Positions 45,977 through 54,696 of a stretch of DNA of 64,000 nucleotides are shown here, piece by piece (the first letter of the stretch is position 1; every line of letters starts with the position of its first letter). The stretch lies in the NCBI RefSeq assembly GCF_900290235.1, contig NZ_OLMK01000010.1, forward strand, positions 1 through 64,000. Direction: 5' to 3'. This DNA is from Streptomyces sp. MA5143a (lineage in GTDB: Bacteria > Actinomycetota > Actinomycetes > Streptomycetales > Streptomycetaceae). A program made the translations under genes and the position numbers. A model generated the notes under the pieces. That model made no database searches. It had not been told where the DNA came from and was given only the letters and a program-made list of their open reading frames with translations.

Positions 45977-47206
45977 TCAGATCACCCCGTTCGTCTTGAG
46001 CAGGCGCAGTTCCTCGTCGCCGAGGCCCAGCTCGCCCACGTAGACCTCTTCGTTGTGCTCGCCGAGCAGCGGCGAACCGGTGACGTCCACGGGGGAGTCG
46101 GAGAGCTTCAGCGGGCTGCCCACGGTCACGAAGGCGCCGCGCTCGGGGTGCGGCACGGTGACGACCATCCCGTTGGCGACCAGGGAGTCGTCCTCGATGA
46201 TCTCCTTCGTGGAAAGGATCGGCCCGCAGGGGATGTTGTGGGCGTTGAGCCGCTCCAGCACCTCCCACTTGGGCAGGGTGGACGACCACTCCTCGATCAG
46301 CTGGAACATCTTGTTCAGCTTCGGCAGCCGGGCCTCCGGGGACGCCCACTCGGGGTCGTCGGCCAGCTCGGGCCGCCCGATGAGTTCGCTGATCGGCTGC
46401 CAGCCGACGGGCTGCACGATGACGTACACATAGTCGTTGGGGCCGCCCGGCGCGCACTTGACCGCCCAGCCGGGCTGGCCTCCGCCGGAGGCGTTGCCGG
46501 ACCTCGGGACCTCGTCGCCGAAGTCGTCGTTCGGGTACTCCCGCAGTGGGCCGTGGGCCAGCCGCTGCTGGTCGCGGAGTTTCACCCGGCAGAGGTTGAG
46601 CACGGCGTGCTGCATGGCGACGTTGACCCGCTGGCCGCGCCCGGTGTTCTCCCGCTGGTACAGCGCCGCGAGGATCCCCGCGACGGCGTGGATGCCCGTG
46701 CCGGAGTCCCCGATCTGGGCGCCGGTCGCCAGCGGCGGCCCGTCCTCGAAGCCGGTGGTGGCCATCGACCCGCCCATGGCCTGGGCGACGACCTCGTACG
46801 CCTTGAAGTCGGTGTACGGGCCCTCACCGAAGCCCTTGATGGAGGCGTAGACGATCCGCGGGTTGATCTCCTTGATGCGGTCCCAGGTGAAGCCCATGCG
46901 GTCGACCGCGCCGGGGCCGAAGTTCTCCACCATGACGTCGGAGCGGCGGATCAGCTCGGTGAGGATCTCCTTGCCGCGCCCGGTCTTGGTGTTGAGGGTG
47001 ATGCTCCGCTTGTTGCAGTTGAGCATCGTGAAGTAGAGGGAGTCGACGTCGGGGAGGTCGCGCAGCTGCCTGCGGGTGATGTCGCCGCTCGGTGCCTCCA
47101 GTTTCACGACGTCCGCGCCGAGCCAGGCGAGGAGCTGGGTGGCGGACGGACCGGACTGGACGTGTGTCATGTCGAGGACGCGGATGCCTTCGAGAGCCTT
47201 GGTCAT
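45977..47206 (-). CDS. frc: Formyl-CoA:oxalate CoA-transferase
   Basis: 409-aa class III CoA-transferase: swaps CoA from formyl-CoA to oxalate, giving oxalyl-CoA plus formate. Family blocks: [30 protein letters not shown] near the start, the Asp nucleophile region after [19 protein letters not shown], and the oxalate-type segment [21 protein letters not shown]. Length matches Frc. It starts 12 bp after the oxc stop and runs directly into the acyl-CoA synthetase gene. The pairing with oxc makes the Frc call much stronger than a generic CaiB/BaiF label. Confidence 0.93.
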   Translation of the reverse strand: MTKALEGIRVLDMTHVQSGPSATQLLAWLGADVVKLEAPSGDITRRQLRDLPDVDSLYFTMLNCNKRSITLNTKTGRGKEILTELIRRSDVMVENFGPGAVDRMGFTWDRIKEINPRIVYASIKGFGEGPYTDFKAYEVVAQAMGGSMATTGFEDGPPLATGAQIGDSGTGIHAVAGILAALYQRENTGRGQRVNVAMQHAVLNLCRVKLRDQQRLAHGPLREYPNDDFGDEVPRSGNASGGGQPGWAVKCAPGGPNDYVYVIVQPVGWQPISELIGRPELADDPEWASPEARLPKLNKMFQLIEEWSSTLPKWEVLERLNAHNIPCGPILSTKEIIEDDSLVANGMVVTVPHPERGAFVTVGSPLKLSDSPVDVTGSPLLGEHNEEVYVGELGLGDEELRLLKTNGVI

Positions 47207-47218
47207 GCCGAGGTCACC

Positions 47219-48904
47219 TCACTTGTACATCGTCTGGTTCATGGTTCCGGGGGCGTACGCGTCCGGGTCGACCCAGACGTTGATCAGCGACGGCTTGCCC
47301 GACTCCCGGGCGCGCCGCAGCGCGGGCCCGATGTCGGCGGGGTCGCGGACCTCCTCGCCGTGACCGCCCAGCATCCGGGCGAACCTGTCGTAGTGGACGT
47401 CGCCGAGGGTGTTGCCGATCCGCTCGCGTTCCTCGCCGTACTTGGCCTTCTGGCCGTAACGGATCTGGTTCATCGAGGAGTTGTTGCCGACGATGCCGAC
47501 GAAGGGGAGGTCGTAGCGGACGAGGGTCTCGAAGTCCCAGCCGGTGAGGGAGAACGCGCCGTCGCCGAAGAGGGCCACGACCTCCTTGTCGGGCCGTGCC
47601 TGCTTGGCGGCGAGCACGAACGGGACGCCGACGCCGAGCGTGCCGAGGGGGCCGGGGTCCATCCAGTGGCCGGGCGACTTGGGCTGGACGACCTGGCCGG
47701 AGAAGGTGACGATGTCGCCGCCGTCGCCGATGTAGATCGAGTCCTCGGTGAGGAAGTCGTTGATCTCGCTGACCAGCCGGTAGGGGTGGATGGGCGAGGC
47801 GTCGGACCTCAGGCCGGGGAGCCGCTTGTCGATGGCCACCTGTTCGGCGGCGCGCAGCTCGTCGAGCCACTCCTTGCGCTTCGCCGCGCCCCCGTTGAGC
47901 CGTCCGGACGCCGCCTCCGTCACGGACTTGAGCACGAGGCCCGCGTCGCCGACGATCCCGAGGTCGATGTCACGGTTCTTGCCGACGGTCCGGTAGTCGA
48001 GGTCGATCTGCACCACGGTCGCGTCCTGCGACAGCCGCTTGCCGTAGCCCATGCGGAAGTCGAAGGGCGTGCCCACGACGACGATGACGTCGGCGTTCGA
48101 GAAGGCGTAGCGGCGGGAGAGCTGGAAGTGGTGCGGGTCGCCCGGCGGGAGGGTGCCGCGCCCGGCGCCGTTCATGTAGGCCGGGATGTTCAGGGTGCGC
48201 ACCAGTTCGACGGCGGACTCGGTGCCGCGGGTCGTCCACACCTGGCTGCCCAGCAGGATCGCGGGCTTCTCCGCGTGCACCAGCAGGTCGGCGAGCCTCT
48301 CGATCGCCTCGGGGTCACCGGCGGAGCGGGTCGAGGCCCGGTAGGCGCCCGCCTTCGGCACCCGTGCCTTCTCCACGGGCACCTTGGCGTCGAGGACGTC
48401 GCGGGGGATCTCCAGGAAGGAGGGGCCGGGGGCGCCGTGGTAGCACTCGCGGAACGCCATCGACACCATGTCCGCGGCGCGCGCCGTGTCCGGCACGGTC
48501 GCCGCGAACTTGGTGATCGGCGTCATCATGTCGACGTGCGGCAGGTCCTGGAGGGACCCCATCTTGTGCTGGGTGTGCGCCCCCTGACCGCCGATCAGCA
48601 ACATCGGGGACTCCGCCCGGAAGGCGTTGGCGACACCGGTGACGGCGTCGGTCGTACCGGGGCCGGCGGTGACGACGGCGCAGCCGGGCTTGCCCGTGAT
48701 GCGCGCGTATCCGTCGGCGGCGTGTGCGGCGACCTGTTCGTGACGTACGTCGACGACCTCGATGCCCTCGTCGACGCAGCCGTCGTAGATGTCGATGATG
48801 TGGCCGCCGCACAGGGTGTAGATGACGTCCACACCCTCCGCCTTGAGTGCCTTCGCGACGAGATGACCACCGGAAATGAGCTCCTGGCTGTTGCCGTCGG
48901 GCAT
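47219..48904 (-). CDS. oxc: Oxalyl-CoA decarboxylase
   Basis: 561-aa ThDP-dependent enzyme converting oxalyl-CoA to formyl-CoA and CO2. ThDP Glu in VVDVRHEQVAAHAADGYARI, the ThDP/Mg motif GDGAFSLTGWDFE ending IVGNNSSMNQ, and a C-terminal end (GTMNQTMYK) typical of Oxc. The open frame runs upstream into the regulatory region; ATG 48904 gives the expected N-terminus (QELISGGHLVAKALKAEGVD). First gene of the leftward oxc-frc-ligase operon, with regulon operator site C in front. Confidence 0.95.
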   Translation of the reverse strand: MPDGNSQELISGGHLVAKALKAEGVDVIYTLCGGHIIDIYDGCVDEGIEVVDVRHEQVAAHAADGYARITGKPGCAVVTAGPGTTDAVTGVANAFRAESPMLLIGGQGAHTQHKMGSLQDLPHVDMMTPITKFAATVPDTARAADMVSMAFRECYHGAPGPSFLEIPRDVLDAKVPVEKARVPKAGAYRASTRSAGDPEAIERLADLLVHAEKPAILLGSQVWTTRGTESAVELVRTLNIPAYMNGAGRGTLPPGDPHHFQLSRRYAFSNADVIVVVGTPFDFRMGYGKRLSQDATVVQIDLDYRTVGKNRDIDLGIVGDAGLVLKSVTEAASGRLNGGAAKRKEWLDELRAAEQVAIDKRLPGLRSDASPIHPYRLVSEINDFLTEDSIYIGDGGDIVTFSGQVVQPKSPGHWMDPGPLGTLGVGVPFVLAAKQARPDKEVVALFGDGAFSLTGWDFETLVRYDLPFVGIVGNNSSMNQIRYGQKAKYGEERERIGNTLGDVHYDRFARMLGGHGEEVRDPADIGPALRRARESGKPSLINVWVDPDAYAPGTMNQTMYK

Positions 48905-48950
48905 GGCGAAGTCCTGTCCCTTCGTAGGGGGTTGGAACGCTCTCGCGGTT

Positions 48951-48979
48951 GATTGCATACAGTCGACGCATACTGTATG
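48951..48979. promoter_or_regulatory. Oxalate/formate regulon operator candidate, site C
   Basis: GATTGCATACAGTCGACGCA followed directly by TACTGTATG. It contains the 11-bp near-perfect palindrome CATACTGTATG (48969-48979) and a second half-site GCATACAGT (48955). Placed between the divergent oxc and sucC-like genes, so it could control both. Closely related sequences occur at 18351, 19226 and 21901. Confidence 0.65.
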
Positions 48980-49047
48980 AAGCTTGTTATCCCGCATCCG
49001 GTGGGTGGTGTCCAGGGGGCGTGCGGCACTTTGAGTCAGGAGCCGGA

Positions 49048-50030
49048 ATGGACCTGTTCGAACACCAGGCAAGGGAACTCTTCGAGGAACACGGCATCGT
49101 GGTGCCGCGGGCGGAGGTCACCGACTCGTCCAAGGAGGTGCGCGGGATCGCCCGCCGACTGGGCGGACGCGTCGTCGTCAAGGCCCAGGTGAGGACCTCT
49201 ACGTCTCCTACGTCCTCGACCGCGCCGCCGGCCGCTTCCTCGCGATCGCCTCCGCCGAGGGCGGCACGGACATCGAGGAGGTGGCGGCGACCCGCCCCGA
49301 GGCCGTGGCACGTGTCCCCGTCGACCCGGCGGAGGGCGTCACCTCGGCGAAGGCGGCCGAGATCGCCGACGCGGCCGGACTGCCCGCGCGGACCGTCGAC
49401 GTCCTCGTACGGCTCTGGGAGGTGCTGGTCCGCGAGGACGCCCTCCTCGTCGAGGTCAACCCGCTCGTCCGGACCACGCGGGGGCAGATCCTCGCCCTCG
49501 ACGGCAAGATCACCCTCGACGACAACGCGGCCTTCCGGCACGCCCGTCGGGGCGGGACGAGCCTCGCCCCCGACGACCCGCTGGAGGCGGCGGCCGCCGC
49601 CAAGGGCCTCACCTACGTGAAGCTGGACGGCGAGGTCGGCGTCATCGGCAACGGCGCCGGACTCGTCATGTCGACCCTCGACGTCGTCGCCGGCTGCGGC
49701 GCCCGCCCCGCCAACTTCCTCGACATCGGCGGCGGCGCCTCCGCCCGGATCATGGCCGACGGCCTCTCCGTCGTCCTCTCCGACCCGGACGTGAAGTCCG
49801 TCCTCGTCAACGTCTTCGGCGGGATCACCGCCTGCGACGCGGTCGCCGAAGGCATCGTGCGGGCCCTGGACGGCGTCCGGCCGACCAAGCACCTCGTCGT
49901 CCGACTCGACGGCAACAACGCCGCCCGCGGCCGGGCCGTCCTCGACGCCCGCGCCCACCCCCTGGTGCAGCAGGCCACCACCATGGACGGCGCCGCGCGC
50001 CGCGCCGCCGCACTCGCCCACGCAGCCTGA
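49048..50030 (+). pseudogene. sucC-like ADP-forming CoA ligase beta subunit with internal deletion and frameshift
   Basis: From ATG 49048 the product starts as a normal ATP-grasp beta subunit ([20 protein letters not shown] to [10 protein letters not shown]). Near 49190 the frame is lost. In the next frame the SucC sequence resumes at [20 protein letters not shown] and continues to the end ([58 protein letters not shown] 50030). Comparison with the family shows about 50-60 residues, including the glycine-rich HAGGRGKAGGV-type ATP loop, missing at the junction. Probably a paralogue of succinyl-CoA synthetase serving the oxalate locus; as read it is nonfunctional. Confidence 0.85.
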
Positions 50031-50041
50031 GGAGCCCGGAC

Positions 50042-50926
50042 ATGGCCATCTACCTCACCCGGGAGAGCAAGGTCCTCGTCCAGGGCATGACGGGCGGCGA
50101 GGGCAGGAAGCACACCCGCCGCATGCTCGCGGCCGGCACGCACGTCGTCGGCGGCGTCCACCCCCGCAAGGCGGGCCGCACCGTCGACTTCGACGACACC
50201 ACCGTCCCCGTCTTCGGCTCCGTCCACGAGGCCATGGACGCCACCGGCGCCGATGTGAGCGTCCTCTTCGTCCCGCCCGCCTTCACCGGAGCCGCCGTCG
50301 TGGAGGCGGCCGACGCCGGCATCGGCCTCGCCGTCGTCATCACCGAGGGCGTCCCCGTCCACGACGCCGTCGCCTTCACCGCGTACGCGCGAGCCAGGGG
50401 CACCCGGATCATCGGCCCCAACTGCCCCGGCCTCATCAGCCCCGGCCAGTCCAACGCCGGCATCATCCCCGCCGACATCACCAAGCCGGGCCGCGTCGGC
50501 CTCGTCTCCAAGTCCGGCACGCTCACCCACCAGTTGATGTACGAGCTGCGCGACATCGGCTTCTCCACCTGCGTCGGCATCGGCGGCGACCCCGTCGTCG
50601 GCACCACCCACATCGACTGCCTCGCCGCGTTCGAGGACGACCCGGACACCGAGATCATCGTCCTCATCGGGGAGATCGGCGGCGACGCCGAGGAACGGGC
50701 CGCCGCGTACGTCCGCGAGCACGTCACCAAACCCGTCGTCGGCTACGTCGCCGGGTTCACCGCGCCCGAGGGCAGGACGATGGGCCACGCCGGCGCCATC
50801 GTCTCCGGTTCGTCCGGCACGGCCCGCGCGAAGCAGGAGGCCCTGGAGGCGGCCGGCGTACGCGTCGGGAACACGCCCACCGAGACCGCCCGGCTGGTCC
50901 TGGCCACCCTGGAAGGCGGTGTGTGA
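50042..50926 (+). CDS. sucD-like ADP-forming CoA ligase alpha subunit
   Basis: 294 aa, intact SucD family: CoA-binding Rossmann fold ([20 protein letters not shown]), [21 protein letters not shown] and the phospho-His active-site motif [15 protein letters not shown]. It follows the damaged beta subunit by 11 bp and is close to the ALDH start. The real substrate may be another dicarboxylate or formate rather than succinate, given the oxalate context. Without a working beta subunit it would be idle unless the housekeeping SucC substitutes. Confidence 0.92.
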   Translation: MAIYLTRESKVLVQGMTGGEGRKHTRRMLAAGTHVVGGVHPRKAGRTVDFDDTTVPVFGSVHEAMDATGADVSVLFVPPAFTGAAVVEAADAGIGLAVVITEGVPVHDAVAFTAYARARGTRIIGPNCPGLISPGQSNAGIIPADITKPGRVGLVSKSGTLTHQLMYELRDIGFSTCVGIGGDPVVGTTHIDCLAAFEDDPDTEIIVLIGEIGGDAEERAAAYVREHVTKPVVGYVAGFTAPEGRTMGHAGAIVSGSSGTARAKQEALEAAGVRVGNTPTETARLVLATLEGGV

Positions 50927-50927
50927 C

Positions 50928-52365
50928 ATGACCCCCACCCCGACCCCTGCCGCCCGATCCACGCGCACGTCCGCCGCCGACCCGGCCGCCCCACCCCCGC
51001 CCACCCCCGCCGACCCGGCCACGGCCCCTCCCGCCCTCACCCTCAAGGCGGGCACCTCCTGGTCCGACGCCTGGCAGGCCGACGGCCGGGTGCTGCCCGC
51101 GACCAGCCCCGTCGACGGCAGCCCCGTCGCGGGCCCGCCCCGTCTGGACGCCGCCACCGCGCACCGGGTGGTACGCGCCTCACTCGATCAGCACCGGGTC
51201 TGGCGCCACGTCCCCCTCGGCGAACGCCGGGCCCGGGTCGCCGCCGCCCTCGACGCCCTCACCCGACACCGCGACCTGCTGCTCGTCCGGGAGATCGGCA
51301 AACCGTGGCGGCTCGCGCGGGCCGACGTGGACCGGGCCATCGACGGGGTGCGCTGGTACGTCGACGGCATCGAGCCCATGGTCGAGGGCCGGGCCCCGCC
51401 CGGTGTCCAACATCGCCAGCTGGAACTACCCGATGAGCGTGCTCGTCCACGCGATGCTGGTCCAGGCCCTCGCCGGGAACGCGGTCATCGCGAAGACCCC
51501 GACCGACGGTGGCGTCGCCTGCCTCACCCTGGCCTGCGCACTCGCCGCCCGCGAGGGGATCCCCGTCACCCTGGTCAGCGGCAGCGGGAGCGAGCTGTCG
51601 GAGGCGCTGGTGAGGGCCCCCGAGATCGGCTGCGTCTCCTTCGTCGGCGGCCGCGACACCGGCGCCGCCGTCGCCACGGCCGTCGCCGACCTCGGTAAAC
51701 GGCACGTCCTGGAGCAGGAGGGCCTGAACACCTGGGGCATCTGGAACCACACCGACTGGGACGCGCTCACCGCCGTCGTCCCCAAGCCGTTCGACTACGG
51801 CAAACAGCGCTGCACGGCCTACCCGCGCTTCGTCGTCCAGCGCGCCCTGTTCGACGACTTCCTCGCCGCGTACCTCCCGGCGGTCCGCACCCTGAGGGTC
51901 GGCCATCCGCTGGCCGTCGAGCACCCGGACGACCCCTTCCCGCGGCTCGACCTCGGCCCGGTGATCAACGCGGCCAAGGCCAAGGAACTCACCGACCAGG
52001 TCACCGAGGCCGTCGACCGGGGCGCCGTCCCGCTGTACCGGGGCAGACCCGCCGACGCCCGCTTTCTGCCCGGCCAGGACACGAGCGCCTACGTCCAGCC
52101 CGTCACCCTCCTGAACCCGCCGCCGTCCTCGCCGCTCCACCACGCGGAACCCTTCGGCCCCGTCGACACGATCGTCCTCGTCGACACCGAGGCGGAGCTC
52201 CTCGCCGCCATGAACGCCTCGAACGGCGCGCTCGTCGCCACCCTGTCCACCGACGACCGGGCGACCTACGAGCGGCACGGCGAGCTGCTGGTGAAGGCGG
52301 TCACCCAGGGGCCGCCGGGGGAGAGGCTGCCGGGCAACTTCCCCGAGTACCGCCTCAGGCCGTGA
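50928..52365 (+). pseudogene. Aldehyde dehydrogenase-family gene with a frameshift
   Basis: Starts ATG 50928 after the sucD stop. A Pro/Ala/Thr-rich leader and N-terminal ALDH part (HVPLGERRARVAAALDALTR, LLVREIGKPWRLARADVDRA) run to EGRAP. At about 51390-51404 the frame shifts and continues as PVSNIASWNYPMSVLVHAML, VLEQEGLNTWGIW (catalytic Glu region) and FDYGKQRCTAYPRFV (catalytic Cys). The tail (QGPPGERLPGNFPEYRLRP) looks shortened. A family-like EGRAPLPGPVSN would need about 8 more bases at this GC-rich point. If the frame were restored it would oxidise a small aldehyde to an acid or CoA ester. Treated as a pseudogene, or a sequencing deletion. Confidence 0.8.
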
Positions 52366-52538
52366 CCATCCTACCGTGACCGCCCGATCACCCCTGGTGA
52401 GAGCCGTGCGGGCCTGCTCGGCGAGGCCCGCACGACCCGCCCCAGGACCCGGATACGCAGGTGAAAGCCACTCCGAAACCTTGGTATTGTTGTCCATGTC
52501 GCCGCGGGGAACACCCCCGGCCAGGCGGCAGACACCTA

Positions 52539-52626
52539 GTCCGGGTGGCGGAATGGCAGACGCGCTAGCTTGAGGTGCTAGTGCCCTTTATCGGGCGTGG
52601 GGGTTCAAGTCCCCCCTCGGACACCA
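52539..52626 (+). tRNA. tRNA-Leu(GAG)
   Basis: Class II tRNA, 88 nt including an encoded CCA. The acceptor GTCCGGG pairs with CTCGGAC (one G-U). The anticodon loop TTGAGGT has anticodon GAG (52572-52574). There is a long variable arm around GCCCTTTATCGGGC, and the T arm GGGGGTTCAAGTCCCCC. Reads CTC/CTT leucine codons. Confidence 0.97.
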
Positions 52627-52668
52627 GCAAAGCGGACATCATGAGATCGTTCGTTAGCTTTCAAGAAT

Positions 52669-52697
52669 CACCGGCCGAGTCTGTGACTCGCCGGTGT
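52669..52697 (+). terminator. Terminator of tRNA-Leu
   Basis: Stem CACCGGCC-GAGTC / GACTC-GCCGGTG with a 3-nt loop and one bulge, followed by TTTCGTCGTTT. Confidence 0.75.
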
Positions 52698-52712
52698 TTC
52701 GTCGTTTCTGGT

Positions 52713-52760
52713 GCCTTCTGCCTTCTGCCTTCTGCCTTCTGCCTTCTGCCTTCTGCCTTC
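52713..52760. repeat. GCCTTCT heptanucleotide tandem repeat
   Basis: About 6.9 head-to-tail copies of the 7-bp unit GCCTTCT (boundaries within a base or two), 15 bp after the tRNA terminator. Open in all forward frames because 7 is not a multiple of 3, but no gene is evident. A simple VNTR. Confidence 0.85.
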
Positions 52761-53036
52761 GGGCCTCGGCCGTGCGGCAGGCGACCGCCGAAGAGGCATC
52801 CGGCCGAACCCGGACGGCGCCACAGGCCCGCGACGCCACGAGGACTGGATCCTCGACGTTCTCGCGCTAATGGCCCGGGCCGTACCGGATCCCCGGGTGT
52901 GCGCATGCGCCGGTGTCGCGGTCGGGCCGGGCGTGTCACCAGCAGCGACGTCTGTGCGGCCGCGCGCGGTACACGGCTCCCGGGCCGCGGCGGGGGAGTG
53001 GTGGGAGAGGCGTGAGACCGCTGCCGCACGGCGGGA
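52761..53036. other. Noncoding region after the tandem repeat
   Basis: No convincing gene, hairpin or operator on either strand between the heptamer repeat and the stop of the next leftward gene. Confidence 0.5.
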
Positions 53037-54173
53037 TCAGCCCCGGCGGCACCGCTCCCAAAGCTCCGTGAGGATCGCCTTCTCGCGGGAGTCGACGTCA
53101 CCGTCCACGGTGGCCACGCGCTCCGCCGCGTCGAGGACGTCACCGAGATCACCCGGTTCGGCGGCCACGCGCTTCCACACCTCGGCGGGGTCGATGTCGA
53201 CGACGTTCGCGAGCCTCTCGTCGACCACCTCGTGCCGCTCCCGGACCAGCCTCACCAGGTGCCGCATCAGCAGTGCCTCGTCATCGGCGATCTTGGTCTT
53301 CGCGTTGGCCCTGAGGACGAGCCACGCGACCCACAGCATCAACCGCGGGTGCCGGCTGCGCTCGCTCAGCTGCTCGGCGAGTTCGATCACCCGCGCCTCG
53401 TTCCGGAACACGGCCCGCGCGTGCCGGCCGGCGACGAGCGTGGTGTAGCGGTTCAGCAGGACGGCGAGGGGGACGCCTACCAGGGGAATCCCGATCTTGA
53501 TGACATTGCGCTGGAGCAGGTGCTTCCCGACGACGGGGAGTGCCCTCCCTGCGGCGAGTGTCGTTCCGGAGTAGAAGCGCTTGACCAACGGTCGCACCAT
53601 GACCGGGATCGCTTTGGTCACGGTCTTGTTGGCCGCTTCCCCGCTCTTGATGGTGAAGGCCACGCGGATGAGCTTCCACAGGTCCTCGGGGTCGTGCACG
53701 TCGATCGGTACCCGGTAGAGGACGGAGATGTCGTAGGCCAGGCGCAGTTGGAGCTGGGAGATGAACGCGACGTCGACCATCATCGTCGCCGCGGCCGCCG
53801 GGACGGTCGCCGGTGAGGCGCCCCCGAGGCTGCCGATGGTGGCGGCGACGGTCGCCGTGTACGCCCCGGCGGAGAGCCCGCCTTCGAGCGCGGCGTACCG
53901 TGCCGCCATCTTGATCCGCTGGTCCACGATGACGTCCGCGGGCACACCTTCGTAACGGTCCTGGAAGTACTGCCAGTCGACCTTCTCGGTGTACGCGTTC
54001 ATGGCGTGAGCGGCGAGCTTGGTGAACCAGTTGCCCGACTTGATGTCGTCCGCGCTCAGGCCCTTGACGAAGTCCTTGATCTCGGACTGCTCCTGCTCGA
54101 CGACCTTCCGGTCGGCGGCGTCGTCGGCTCCGTCCGTGTCGGTGTCGGCAGCGTGCGTGGGCGCTTCTGTCAC
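53037..54173 (-). CDS. EcsC/TerB-like protein of unknown function
   Basis: 378 aa. An acidic Asp-rich N-terminus (DTDTDGADDAADRK) is followed by helical segments. One is a Gly/Ala-rich pair resembling EcsC-family proteins (AGAYTATVAATIGSLGGASP, MMVDVAFISQLQLRLAYDIS), then hydrophobic stretches (ALPVVGKHLLQRNVIKIGIP, LVGVPLAVLLNRYTTLVAG). The C-terminal helical region (VLDAAERVATVDGDVDSREK) recalls TerB/tellurite-type calcium-binding modules. GTG at 54173 is chosen because the long upstream frame has no coding character and CAGGGGAA precedes it. Probably membrane-associated; function not known. Confidence 0.7.
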   Translation of the reverse strand: MTEAPTHAADTDTDGADDAADRKVVEQEQSEIKDFVKGLSADDIKSGNWFTKLAAHAMNAYTEKVDWQYFQDRYEGVPADVIVDQRIKMAARYAALEGGLSAGAYTATVAATIGSLGGASPATVPAAAATMMVDVAFISQLQLRLAYDISVLYRVPIDVHDPEDLWKLIRVAFTIKSGEAANKTVTKAIPVMVRPLVKRFYSGTTLAAGRALPVVGKHLLQRNVIKIGIPLVGVPLAVLLNRYTTLVAGRHARAVFRNEARVIELAEQLSERSRHPRLMLWVAWLVLRANAKTKIADDEALLMRHLVRLVRERHEVVDERLANVVDIDPAEVWKRVAAEPGDLGDVLDAAERVATVDGDVDSREKAILTELWERCRRG

Positions 54174-54696
54174 GGCGCGTTCCCCTGACTCTTCCGCGGT
54201 CGGCCGAGCCGTGGGCGCGAGCCCCGGCTGCCGTCTCCGCGCGTTGTTTCGGCGAGCGGTACCACGGCCACTCGACGTCCTCCCCAAGAGGCGCAACCCT
54301 AGCGCCTCGTCACACGATTCGCGCCGGTTTGGGGCACGGGACGCGGGTGTCCATGGGAGGGCTGTACGCGGGCACGGTTGGGTTCCACGTCCATGCCGGC
54401 AAAGCCGTGCCCGGTCTGTGAGTTGTGGCTGCCTCCGCTGGACACCGAGACTGTCAACCACCGGCGAACAGGGGCCAATGGAAGGGGGTAATGGGCAACG
54501 GGAGGGGCGGATAAGGGGATGTAGGGGTGGTGGGTATTTCCGGGACTCTATAGCCTCCTCAGCAGGTTTCCGAACGGGGCCTTCAGCAATTCGTCGAATC
54601 ATCACGCCTCGGCATATCGGCGAAATCGGCGAGCCGCACATTCCCTGTCGTTTCGCCGCGGCCGTGAACCCGGCAGGCAGTGAGGAGAGGACCGCG
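54174..54696. other. Divergent intergenic region upstream of rmlA
   Basis: 523 bp without a gene. The right half is less GC-rich and carries a run of AGGGG elements (ATAAGGGGATG at 54511 and GTAGGGGTGG at 54521). Similar elements occur before the other deoxysugar transcription units. Presumed to contain the promoters of the EcsC-like gene (left) and rmlA (right). Confidence 0.45.

Noticed and set aside
44078..48952. A 1,624-codon open frame opposite the oxalate genes
   Set aside because: Shadow of frc, oxc and the ligase in high-GC DNA; composition (Arg/Val/Gly/Asp-rich, no domains) and the real genes opposite exclude it.
51403..52365. A separate short aldehyde dehydrogenase starting at the internal GTG
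   Set aside because: No ribosome site, and it starts in the middle of the conserved fold; the N-terminal half lies just upstream in another frame.
52539..52760. tRNA-Leu plus repeats as an integrated-element attachment site
   Set aside because: No integrase, no duplicated tRNA 3' end and no mobile genes on either side; the repeat is a simple heptamer tandem.
52713..52760. Heptamer repeat as a CRISPR array
   Set aside because: Units are contiguous with no spacers, and no cas genes are present.
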